A DNA stretch of 64,000 nt from Massariosphaeria phaeospora (lineage: Eukaryota; Ascomycota; Dothideomycetes; Pleosporales): the NCBI GenBank assembly GCA_011032825.1, contig JAADJZ010000010.1, positions 248,001 through 312,000 on the forward strand, written 5' to 3'. How positions within the stretch are numbered: the first letter of the stretch is position 1; the number at the start of each line of letters is the position of its first letter. Shown here piece by piece: positions 1 through 10,263 of the stretch. A program made the position numbers and the translations under genes. The notes beneath the pieces are model-generated. The model was not told where the DNA came from and ran no database searches. It saw only the letters and a list, made by a program, of their open reading frames with translations.

Positions 1-129
1 CGATTCTTGAAGCTTGGATGTGGCGACGAATTGACATATATATACATGTACATCTCCGTTTCTCTATAACTGCTAATTATTTAACATAAAAGAGAAGAAG
101 AACAAGCTAAGTTTTCTAGACTATAAATA

Positions 130-3100
130 TCACTCAAAGCGACATATCCAAACTTTTCCAGACCCAGTACCTAGACCAACACATCTGCCTGACACAGCTG
201 CACTCGCTGGTCGATACTCTGTTGGGAGCCACAACAGCTTTTGAGCATCATCAGAAATCCAGATGCTATCAGAGCTAATCATTACTTCCTGATGGACGGA
301 TTGCTGGGGTTTTGTAAGAATTTCGTCAGAGTGCGGCAACGCAAGGATAGAGACGAGATTGGCCGAGGTGACATAATCGCCATGGCCCTTGAGCGTTTGC
401 AGGCACGCACCGCTGCTGGCATCCCAGATCCTAACGGTCCTGTCGCCGGACGCTGACGCCAGCCGCGTCGAGTTGTGCGAGAAGGCCACTGAGGTGACAA
501 GACCGCCATGGCCCTCGAGCGTCTGCAGGCACGCACCGCTGCTGGCATCCCAGATCCTAACGGTCCTGTCGTAGGACGCTGACGCCAGCCGCGTCAAGTT
601 GTGCGAGAAGGCCACTGAGGTGACAGAATCGCCATGGCCCTCGAGCGTCTGCAGGCACGCACCGCTGCTGGCATCCCAGATCTTAACAGTCCTGTCGTGG
701 GACGTCGACGCTAGCCGCGTCGAGTTGTGCGAGAAGGCCACCGAGGTGACAGAATCGCCATGGCCCTCGAGCGTCTGCAGGCACGCACCGCTGCTGGCAT
801 CCCAGATCTTAACAGTCGTGTCGTAGGACGCTGACGCTAGCCGCGTCGAGTTGTGCGAGAAGGCCACTGAGGTGATATAATCGCCATGGCCCTCGAGCGT
901 CTGCAGGCACGCACCGCTGCTGGCATCCCAGATCTTAACAGTCGTGTCGTAGGACGCTGACGCTAGCCGCGTCGAGTTGTGCGAGAAGGCCACCAAAGTG
1001 ACTAGACTGCTATGGCCCTCGAGCGTTTGCAGGCACGCACCGCTGCTGGCATCCCAGATCCTAACGGTCCTGTCGCCGGACGTTGACGCCAGCCGCGTCG
1101 AGTTGTGCGAGAAGGCCACCAAAGTGACTAGACTGCTATGGCCCTCGAGCGTTTGCAGGCACGCACCGCTGCTGGCATCCCAGATCCTAACGGTCCTGTC
1201 GTAGGACGCTGACGCCAGCCGCGTCGAGTTGTGCGAGAAGGCCACCAAAGTGACTAGACTGCTATGGCCCTCGAGCGTTTGCAGGCACGCACCGCTGCTG
1301 GCATCCCAGATCCTAACGGTCCTGTCGTGGGACGTCGACGCCAGCCGCGTCGAGTTGTGCGAGAAGGCCACCGAGGTGATATAATCGCCATGGCCCTCGA
1401 GCGTCTGCAGGCACGCACCGCTGCTAGCATCCCAGATCCTAACAGTCCTGTCGTGGGACGTCGACGCCAGCTGCGTCGAGTTGTGCGAGAAGGCCACCGA
1501 GGTGATATAATCGCCATGGCCCTCGAGCGTCTGCAGGCACGCACCGCTGCTGGCATCCCAGATCTTAACAGTCGTGTCGTAGGACGCTGACGCTAGCCGC
1601 GTCGAGTTGTGCGAGAAGGCCACTGAGGTGATATAATCGCCATGGCCCTTAAGCGTCTGCAGGCACGCACCGCTGCTGGCATCCCAGATCCTAACGGTCT
1701 TGTCGTGGGACGCTGACGCCAGCCGCGTCGAGTTGTGCGAGAAGGCCACCGAAGTGACAAGACCGCCATGGCCCTCGAGCGTCTGCAGGCACGCACCGCT
1801 GCTGGCATCCCAGATTCTAACGGTCCTGTCGCTGGACGTTGACGCCAGCCGCGTCGAGTTGTGCGAGAAGGCCACTGAAGTGACAAGACCGCCATGGCCC
1901 TCGAGCGTCTGCAGGCACGCACCGCTGCTGGCATCCCAGATCCTAACGGTCTTGTCGTAGGACGCTGACGCCAGCCGCGTCGAGTTGTGCGAGAAGGCCA
2001 CCGAAGTGACTAGACTGCTATGGCCCTCGAGCGTCTGCAGGCACGCGCTCCACCCGTCGCTCAGAGCTGGCCTAATACTAATTGCTTCTGGCTCTTCGTG
2101 CTGGAACAGCTGTCTGATCAGACTACCTGTTGGACTAAACAGGAGTGCGGATGCATAGGTCTGAAGAGGGTAACCTTCGATTGCCCCTTTATGGTACATG
2201 ATGAATCGCCGTGCGTCTTGAACAAGCTGAGCAAGTCTGTCTTGGTCACACATCTCCTGCTAGCGTTAGCATCTAGGTTGAACTAAAGGCATGTAGATCT
2301 TGTGCGACACACCTGCACAAGCGACCACAGTTTTTCCATCAAGACAACGCCTCTCCCTACGCTCTTACACAGACTAAGCCCCTCTAGCCAGTAGAGATAA
2401 TTCTTCCTCAGAAAATCATTGACAACATCTGAGGCTTGCAGGCCACCGACACTGCTTATTAAAGCCTTCGACTCGTACAGATGGTCGATCCAGTAGACGC
2501 ACGGGTACCGTGACACTGCTAAAAGGTCTGTCTCGGGTAGTTTGACGTTCTCGATAGGATATCCCGGCGCTTCCAAGCAGTACATGTCCCTGTGCAACGT
2601 CTTGGATAGAATCGCCAACGACCTTGAGAAGATCGCCTGATGAACGGCTTCGCTTCCGTCTGGAAAGGCTTCGTTATAAGCCTTTGCAAAGAGGAAGTCT
2701 TTTGCGGACTGATGTATAAAGTAGACTGTGTCTTCTCGCAGAGTGAGGAATGATCCACAGAAGCCGACAATCTGCCGCACCGACTCTAGGTCGTCCAAGT
2801 TCTCAAGCTGGTCGACGAGCGCAGCCAGTTCAGGGACCGTCACAGGTCGATACAGGACCGCAGTCGAAGCTAGTACCTGCAGGCAGATCTCGGCGCCGTC
2901 AGACTCGCTTATCTGCTGCATCATCCGCTTGTATAAGGAGTCTAGCCCAGGCGGGAACGAAGCGAGCTTTTTGAGCGCGTACCACGTTGGCGTCGTTTTA
3001 AGGTCCTGGCACACCAACGCTACCCAGAGAAAGGTATCGTTAGCGTTTGACCGTAAGTGCTGGAGCACGGCGTGTCGGACTTCTCCCTTGTACCGCTTTT

Positions 3101-4556
3101 CCTGCGCTAGCTGATTCACCTTCTGCTGTATGAAGACATCAACCGCCGCTGCAACCGACTGCGCGTTTAGCTCAAGACTCAGCTTCACCTTGTGTCCTGC
3201 ATGCTCTAGCTGTGCTTCAATATCTGGCCAGTTACGGCTGGAAACAATCCACTTGACACGGGAAGACGCAGACAACTGCTTTGCGACAAATTCTAGCAGT
3301 TTTGGCAGATCAAAGACGCACTCATCTAGCGCGTCGATGATCAGATACGTTGGGCGCAGGCGTGGGTCTTGAAGCATGTCTTCGAAGATCTCTGCCAAAA
3401 CTACCCAGGCATTCGCATCTTCGAACAAGACTTTGCCAGCGTGGTCGTGCTTCTTGCGGATGTGCGATGCAAGCGATGGTTGCTGAGTCACGAGCATGTG
3501 CAACAGCCCTCGTAGCGTGGCCGTGGCGCTGTTAATGCGCGCGTCGGTCGCTTGACAGAAGAAGTACGACAGTAGAGCACTCTCAGGCATCGAACTTTGC
3601 AGCTCGTTGATAAGACCGCAGAGCAGCATCGTCTTGCCTTTACCAGGATCTCCTTTTACCCATAGCAGCCGGCTGTTCGGGTCCTGTCGCCATTGCTGGA
3701 AGGTAGTGTTGTTAAGAACCCAGCGGTAGGAGTCTGCTAGCAGTCCGCCCTTTGTGTCCTCGATGCGCTTCTTGTCATGACGCGGATCCGTATGGCGTAT
3801 GTCTCGAACGCATGTTTCGAGCTTATCAATCTCTTCCTTTAGACGTTTAAACGCGCTAGCCGCCCCTTCGCTGTAAGCTGGCGCTATCTCGACATCGAAA
3901 ATGCCCGATAATGAGTACCATGCGTCTTCTTCGCGTTTAGTCTGCCTGTCGCCTTTCCACCGCAGCCGCTCGTCAACGCTGAAGCGGGAAAGAGGAGCTC
4001 CATCGAGCACTTCATGTGGAATACCAGTGACTTTTCTGATTAGCGACTTTAACGATATCTTATCACCAAGCTTCTCCCACTCTTGAGAGAAGAACTCGAC
4101 TATGCTTGGCGCGAGAAGCTCTTGAAGTGTCCAACCGCGCGTAAACCATCGACTTGACCTGAAGGCTAGCTCCCAAATGAACTCGGTAGACAAACCGCCG
4201 GCTTTTGTCTTCTTTGTCGATACGTCCGATAGGTACACGTAACACTTCGCCGCGTCTTGGTACCAGCGAAACATGGAGCGGATGGCCAAAGAGAGCTCAG
4301 CCTTGTCTGTCTTGTCGATGCAGCAGGTGTCAACCCAGAAGTACTGCAGGGCATCTTGCTGTGCTTGCTCTCCACAGAAGCGAATCTTCTCATAGCCATG
4401 CTTGTGCTTGCCATCACCTTTCCCAAGGTCCGCGAAAGTCACCTCCTCTGCATCGGCTCCCCAAGTGTGTGAAAGTATCGCATAAGGAGGTATCGCGTTA
4501 TCGTCGAAGCTGTTAATCGTGAGGCGGCCATCTTCTTTGTACTTTAGAAGACGCAT
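130..4556 (-). CDS. HET-NACHT-WD40 (HNWD) NLR-like incompatibility protein, 1456 aa
   Basis: Exons 4556-2313 and 2256-130, joined by a 56-nt GTGTGT...TAGCAG intron with a TGCTAAC branch site; the junction reads SLVQ/EMCDQD in frame. The N-terminal HET domain (about 20-215) shows YAILSHTWG, WVDTCCIDK and GWTLQELLAP. The NACHT ATPase has Walker A GDPGKGKT at 302-309 and YLIIDALDEC near 404-413. Residues 819-1364 are 13 WD40 repeats of 42 aa, followed by a degenerate 14th and the family's C-terminal block (LLWLPTEYRP). Known relatives are Podospora het-e, het-d and het-r, whose products recognise non-self through the WD40 face and trigger cell death through HET. Start chosen at MRLLKYKEDG, as in the family; the frame stays open 435 nt upstream but that part resembles nothing. 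No stop or frameshift breaks the gene. Its recognised partner cannot be told from sequence. Confidence 0.93.
409..2046 (-). repeat. 13 tandem 126-bp WD40 repeat units in the HNWD gene
   Basis: Thirteen consecutive 42-codon units, each beginning ACLQTL(E/K)GH and ending IWDASSG, with no spacer; a fourteenth diverges after about 14 residues. Variable residues cluster just after GH (SSLV, GGLV, GDYI or GDSV) and in the A(S)xSxDx segment (Y/H/S/G then K/R/T). These sites correspond to the exposed variable face described in Podospora HNWD proteins. The remaining residues are almost invariant, which suggests homogenisation between units. Confidence 0.95.
2257..2312 (-). other. Intron of the HNWD gene
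   Basis: A 56-nt spliceosomal intron with GTGTGT donor, TGCTAAC branch-like motif and TAGCAG acceptor. Removing it joins the HET-NACHT and WD40 reading frames without changing phase. Unspliced, the HET-NACHT frame stops inside the intron. It sits between the NACHT C-terminal region and the linker before the repeats. Confidence 0.88.
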
Positions 4557-5011
4557 CGACCCGTGTGGATGTGTGGTGGGCGCGCGGTGGGAACGAGACG
4601 CGAGAGGCTCGACGTGGCAGCCCCGTAGGACGAGAGTGTGATAACTGTGCCGCGTACCGTAGAGATCGGCACAAGAAGAGAAGAATGAATAGCTGTACAG
4701 CTCTAAATGTCTTGATGGTAAAACAGCGTTATAAGAAGCGCGAGCTGAGACGAACGCGCTGTGTTGTACTCTTGGTCTGGCAACGGCATTGCACCAGGCT
4801 TCAGGCGGGGTAGTTGTGGCTCCATGCACATACAGATTGTCAGCCGCAAGGCTGTAGAGCAGCTGCAGCCATGTTAAGCGCGTCTTTGGCGCTGTGAGCT
4901 CAGCAGAGTAGCAAAGACCCGATGCGCTTTGATGTTGCCTAGTCTGTGGTGATGCAGGACGGAAGAAGAGGTGAGCCTGAGCGCGACGCACTTGTGGGCT
5001 TGCCAGCGCTC
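4557..5011. promoter_or_regulatory. 5' region of the HNWD gene
   Basis: About 455 bp between the HNWD start codon and the left TA of the mariner-type element. It should hold the promoter and leader. I see no clear TATA box. The transposon end defines the upstream limit of any unshared promoter. Confidence 0.4.
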
Positions 5012-5013
5012 TA

Positions 5014-5051
5014 CGAGGAGCTCGTATTTAGTGTGTCATAAGCGAGATCTT
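5014..5051 (+). repeat. Left terminal inverted repeat of the mariner-type element
   Basis: 38 bp, matching the reverse complement of 6693-6730 with one difference (G here, A in the other copy, 33rd base from the end). Preceded by target-site TA. Confidence 0.93.
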
Positions 5052-5247
5052 GGTCATGCTCCCAAGACCCCCCCATTATACAAAATCACATACAAAATCG
5101 GCTAAATACGCATTTATTCGTGATATTTATGTGCGACCTCGATGTTCTGGATAACATAGTCTAAATAGGAAAAGATGAGGCCAAGATTTGGTGTTTTAGG
5201 AGGTCCCTCGACCCAATGCTACTCACTAATGACTATCCCCCCTATCT

Positions 5248-6606
5248 TCACCCATGGAAGTCATTATCGCCTCCATGATCGATGATCCTGCGTACAATCT
5301 CAGGGACGTGATCAATCCATCTGTTGATTGCCTCTATAGGCAGGTTTTGCCACTCCTCCTCCCAGTGTTTGCGGCACTCGCTTTCGCAGGTTGACGGCGA
5401 GTAATCTTTTGTAATGTGACACCTAATCCATAGCCAAGCATGCTCCTCCGCGTTGACGTCGGGTGAGTGGCCGGGCCAAGGCAACTTAGAGACGTGTGAG
5501 ACCTCTAGAAACTCTGTAGCAATCTTTGAGGCGTGTGCTGGGGCACCGTCCTCTAACAGTACGACGTCAGTTTTGCCTTTCTGTTGAAGCTGCTTGATCC
5601 AAGGCACAAGTAGAGGCTTGAGCACCTCCTTACGATGTCTGTAACCGTCAATTCCCCCCCGTGTACGGTCCCCACGCGTGTGCTCCAAATCCTTGCGCCA
5701 GGCCTGTTTGCGGGAGTTGATTTCAGAGTCTCCCATAGAGCGTAAAACACGCCGGGCAAGCGGAACAAGGTTCTGCCGTTGAGCCTTGTTCTCCTTTTTC
5801 TCTTTCTGTAGAGCTTTGGCGGCCACAGCTTTTTCCTCTTTGGTTTCCTTGGTGTATATGTGGCCAGGTCCCTTCTCTCCGTATGTAAAAGCGCCGTAAA
5901 ACTGCAAGGTGCAGGTATTACGAAGCTTCGGCTTCTTGACATCTTTATGATACTCTTCTCTGGGTTTACACCAAGCTCTTTTCATGCCTCTCTGCTCTCC
6001 AACGCGAGCAGGCGTTTCGTCAGTGTATACAACTTGCCGGAAGTTGAACCCCTTGCCATCTCCTCTCTCGTATTTATCAGGATTGTGAGCAAGGGCCTAC
6101 TTATAGCGAGTAGTACATTGATCGTCAGTCAAAGTAGGCCTAAAACCTAGTGCCCTACGTGCGTAGCCAGCTTCGTACATGACGTTTTCGAACGTAGATT
6201 TCGAAATATGAGGTATATGGGCGAAATCTCTATGCGCTATTGCCTGCCATGACTCCTTCTCGCGGTGCTCACGATCTTGGGTGGCTATATGGATGATCTC
6301 TTCCTTTTGTTGTTGTGTAAGGAGGTGAGGTCTCCCACGCCCTATATCGTTCTCATAGTGAATTGGATCTGTAATAGGGAGGCCTGACTCTTCTGCCCTG
6401 CTCTTCACCTTCTGCAGCATCTTGGATAGCCCCCCTTGATCAACACCTAGCAGTTTGGCGCATGAATTGACTGATGCATTGCCGTGGAGAACTGCCCCCG
6501 CGACGAAGGCTCTCTGCACTGGATTAAGCTCCCTCCGGCGGGTCTTATTGCATCGTTCTTTTGGCGTAGAATAATCGAACTCCGTTCTGCGATTAATTCG
6601 AGCCAT
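5248..6606 (-). pseudogene. Tc1/mariner transposase interrupted by one TAG
   Basis: A single frame from MARINRRTEF to DNDFHG, 452 codons before the terminal stop, broken only by TAG at 6099-6097. The N-terminal part (about 1-165) has helix-turn-helix-like DNA-binding segments (NSCAKLLGVDQGGLSKML; LLTQQQKEEIIHIA). The catalytic triad is visible: YTDE just after the stop, LLEDGAPAHA, and SPDVNAEEHAW, with 34 residues between the second Asp and the Glu (DD34E as in Tc1). The stop probably replaces Trp (TGG to TAG), but a sense codon is not proven. Without readthrough the product would be a 169-aa DNA-binding fragment and the copy inactive. An intron spanning the TAG looks unlikely. Confidence 0.88.
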
Positions 6607-6692
6607 TATTTGTAAGTTTTGGGTGTAAATTGATAAAGTTAAGTCGCTTTTAATGTGGTGGGCTGTTCGGAACGGAGATGGGATGGGAGGCT

Positions 6693-6730
6693 AAGATTTC
6701 GCTTATGACACACTAAATACGAGCTCCTCG
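6693..6730 (-). repeat. Right terminal inverted repeat of the mariner-type element
   Basis: Inverted partner of 5014-5051, followed by target-site TA at 6731-6732. Confidence 0.93.
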
Positions 6731-6898
6731 TAGCGACTACCGGTAAGTCGGGCAGGAAATCGCCCCAATAACTAAATGTCGCAGGTTCGCTTCATCAAAG
6801 CCTGCACTGCATCGGTCACGACTGTAATCTTTCATTCTATGCTATTCACACAATGCCCAGTTCAGCATACAGACAGATGCGAAGCCCAAGTGCGTTCT

Positions 6899-8602
6899 CT
6901 AGTACATGCGCGCTACAGGGGCCCTCGGTGACGGTACCGGGGCCTGCGTTGGCGCCAGCCCTTCTCTCGCTCGCGCTACTTTTCGCTTTGGCTCTGTCGC
7001 GTCTGCCTCTGACGACGCTTTCGTTCGCTTTCGACCCCGTTTTCCCTTAGCTTTAGTCGCCGCAGCAGCCTCCGTCTCAGCACGCTTCGCGCGCGCATCT
7101 TGAAGCTCCTCGTAGCCTATGACCTTGGCCGTTCCCAGCACCAGTGACTTCGTTGATCGCCGCACTTTGGCCTCGTCATTGACCTTCAACAGAAGTCGAA
7201 TGTGGTTCTGCTGAAGGGCCCCTTTGGCGAAGGATAGTTGGGCGGCTTTTGAAAACTTGAGAAGGTGTCTCTGTAGGCTTTGTTTGCTCTCCTCGTCGAG
7301 AGCATGGGCGTCCTGCTCGATGATCAGATTCTGCAGGAACATCAGACCTTCTGCTGACACTGGTGTCACGGGGGTTGGGGGGATTTGCTCTTGGGAACTC
7401 GGCACGACGATGACTTTATCGGCTGTCCATGCGGTTGAGGGGCCTATGGCTGGCTTGGGCATAGAGTTAAGCACTCTGTCTGGGTTGAACGGAAACAAGC
7501 CACTTGCCGCGAAGCCGGCCTTGATGTTCTTAGCCGTGAAGGCCTTCACTCGTGCAGGGCTGAATAGAGAAGTAAAATCCTCCTTGCCGATCATGTTGAC
7601 GCCTCCCCGCTCCAGTCGTTCGACCTGTTCGCGATAGGCTGCCTTCAGCGGAGCAAAGACGGCGACATCGCACGGCTGCAGCTTGTGAGAAGTGTGAGAA
7701 GGAAGTCGACACAGCACAATGTTGTTCGCAAAGCAATACTCGAGAATCTCTAGCGTCTCATGTGTACCAAAGCCATCACAAATCAGCACCCGTGGCTTGT
7801 TGTTCGCTTGCTCCTTGGTTTCTGGATCAAAGATCTGCTTCAGCCATTGTAGGCTAACATAAGAGTCAGTGTAGCCAGTAGCAGTGCACGCATACTGCCA
7901 CCCAGGGGTGGGAAACGTGGTCCAGTTGCTTCGGTGAGTGGTCGCCGGCCATATAATCAGAGGGTTCAGATACCTACCATCGCCGCTAATGCACTCGATC
8001 GCGATGACCATCTTGCGCTTCACACGTGCGCCTCTATAGCTTCGCGTGTCGTTCTTACCTACCAGGACTTTGACCGAACCGAGCATGGATAACATCACGC
8101 CTGTCTCATCCATGTTATACACGTTCTCTGCTAAGACGGCTGGATCTTGCAACAGCTTTCCTACTACCTCAAACTAGTAGGATATCTTCCAATACGTGTT
8201 CTTCTCGTGGTGGTTCCAGTCCAGTGCTGTAACCCTTCGCGCTTGCGTGTCTAGATAGCGTTTCTCGAAAGCGCGCGCCTAGTTCTTGTTCGGTGGCTTC
8301 GGTGGTCGGGCTTGCTCAAATCGCTAGCGGGCAACGCAGAAGGCGAGGAAGAGTATGAACTTGATCCGCACAGGCTGCCCTAGATCAGACATCTGTAAGA
8401 GAAACTTAACAAGCGCATCCTCTTTCTACGGGCTGAGATACTGTTGACTCTAGGCCTTCTCTTTCATCGAGCAGCAGCCCTAGGCACGAGCATGAAAAGT
8501 ACCGGTAGAGCGAGGAACCTCGCTATAGTCTGCAAGAGTACGATAAGACGCAGGTGCACCAGGCGCAAGACCCTGCGCTAACACTCGACTAGCCTTGTCC
8601 AT
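6899..8602 (-). pseudogene. Decayed pogo/Fot1-type transposase (DDE_1, CENP-B-like)
   Basis: One frame from MDKASRVLAQ at 8602 to 6899 with six in-frame TAGs (lowest bases 8480, 8450, 8426, 8324, 8279, 8174) and an open C-terminal 417 codons. The broken part keeps family landmarks (SQQYLSP, ALVKFLLQMS, FEKRYLDTQARRV). The open part carries NVYNMDETG, VLICDGFGTHE and LPSHTSHKLQPCDVAVF, the DDE/D core of fungal Fot1/pogo transposases, and a basic tail. At least three TAGs stand where relatives have Trp or Gln, as RIP of CpA sites would give. I could not find its inverted repeats or TA duplication, so element limits are unknown. Non-functional unless an internal start makes a truncated protein. 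Confidence 0.85.
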
Positions 8603-10263
8603 GAGGAGGACGACGGAGCGAAAGACTAGAGACAACAAGGAGCACGTAGAGGCACCTTTAGGCAGCGCAAACGGCGTTGGCGGCGAAGGTCGCGTTGCAA
8701 CAGTGAGGCTGAGCATCTGGCCGTAGAAGCTTCTAGAAAGCTGCCAGTATGCGCCACGGTTATTGTTAGCAGGGGACCTGCTACGGGAATAGCGTCGAAT
8801 TTATTACAATAGCATACAGCGACATCTGAGCACGCTACTGCAGCTAGCCTGCATGCCAAGTGCTGCTAATAGCGCATGTCTAGTGGGACGCGTTTTGACG
8901 ATCTTGCCGTCCACGCGGAAAAACTATCGGGATGTACATTTCTTACCCTAAGTCAACCTTTTAAGGCTACAGTCTTAATCTTTGCTATATTAGCTTACTT
9001 TCTAGCTCACCAAGCTCTTTACAGATACGTACTGTCGCGAACGAATAGAGAGGTGTTAGAGGAGAGTCGGCTAACAGCACTAACAGAACGAGCGACAGCC
9101 TAGCTAACGATGCGCTTTATAGTATCGGAGGCTGATGTGCTGGAAGAACAAGAGCTTCACAATAGATGCACGCTGGACCTGTCGATTTACAGGCGTGGTA
9201 AGAACATTTCGAGTGCCCGAAAGAAAAAGTGTCCCGTTACACCATGCGTCCCGGCACGCTTGGATCGACGTTACATTACCACCTAGTATACCCGATACAA
9301 TATGGCTAGCTTTTATAAAGGTAAAAAGTACCCCATCTAGCTAACTCTAGAATTCTGAGAGCATTGCCTAAAGACAGTAGAGACGGTTTAGGTAGAAGTA
9401 GATTATCAATAGGAGAACAAGTGTCCTACTTGATTTGTTAGAGTGAAGTAGAGGGCGAGGAGCTATTCATAGAACGGCATCACAGAAACCCCTAACCCAA
9501 CAGTGAGTACTAACGATGTGTTACATGTGCGTCTAACTCCTCCCCCGCTACGGAGTACTCTACTCGGGGAGAGAACAATAACAACCATCCATCTATCTAA
9601 CTGCACGCAACGCACGCACGCACGCGGCCCCAAAACCGCCCCAGCTCAGCTCAGCTCAGATCAAGCACAAGCACGCGCACGCGCACCCCCAATTCCATTC
9701 CCATCAACAGTGGTCGCCCACCAGCCTCGCTATATCATCCATCCACCTCTGTTTGCACCGCACCCTTCCATAATTTTCCTCATCCGCATCCTTCCTTCCT
9801 TCCAGCCCGGGCTAACTAGCTAGCTAACACGAGCACGAGCACATCGCACACCGACCGCCCAGTACGCCTTTGAAGCCGACGAAACAATAACAAAAAAACA
9901 AAAACAATTGCGCGCCACCGCCACGCGCCACCTCTTCAACGCCAGGAGTGTTTTTTTGCGGGGAGAAAAGATAGCAGAAAAAGAAGAATAGTAGTAGTAC
10001 CTCGATGCTCGCTAACGAGGGAGAGAGGAAGAAATGAGGGAGGGGGGGGAGGTTTGTTGCTGCAAGAGAGTGAGGCTGCGTAGTTCGGTGTATTTCTGAC
10101 CAAACCAACGAGTCTTGACCTGGAGAGGGAGGGAGCTTGCGGGATAGCGAAATTAGTGAACTGGACCGTATTGATTGCTGCAGCCCTAAGCGTCCGACGC
10201 GCGGATGTCCATTCGGGCCAAGCCATGCAAGATCATGGGATGCATTTGACCAGAAGAGCGATC
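8603..10263. other. Gene-free stretch between the pogo relic and sxm1
   Basis: The first part may be 5' remains of the pogo-type element. A 75-codon plus-strand frame at 8876-9103 has a hydrophobic middle but no family resemblance. Around 9610-9690 are short tandem motifs (ACGC and CAGCT repeats). The last few hundred bases would contain the sxm1 3' UTR. No RNA gene seen. Confidence 0.5.

Larger units (their letters stand above)
5014..6730 (-). mobile_element. Complete Tc1/mariner-type DNA transposon, 1717 bp
   Basis: The ends are 38-bp inverted repeats (5014-5051 and 6693-6730) that differ at one position and start CGAGGAGCTCGTATTTAG. TA dinucleotides flank both ends (5012-5013 and 6731-6732), the target duplication typical of Tc1/mariner elements. 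One transposase frame on the minus strand fills most of the interior. Full ends, near-identical repeats and a single nonsense codon point to a recent insertion. It lies between the HNWD promoter and an older pogo-type relic. Confidence 0.93.

Noticed and set aside
241..2286. Several open frames of 60-113 codons on both strands over the WD40 array
   Set aside because: They are shadows of the 126-bp repeats in other frames; 126 is a multiple of three, so each frame stays open through successive units. None resembles a protein family.
2257..2312. Frameshift or stop splitting the HNWD gene into two genes
   Set aside because: A canonical 56-nt intron with branch site joins both frames in phase.
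4557..4991. 145-residue N-terminal extension of the HNWD protein
   Set aside because: HET-domain proteins of this type begin at MRLL; the extension has no similarity or bias of coding sequence.
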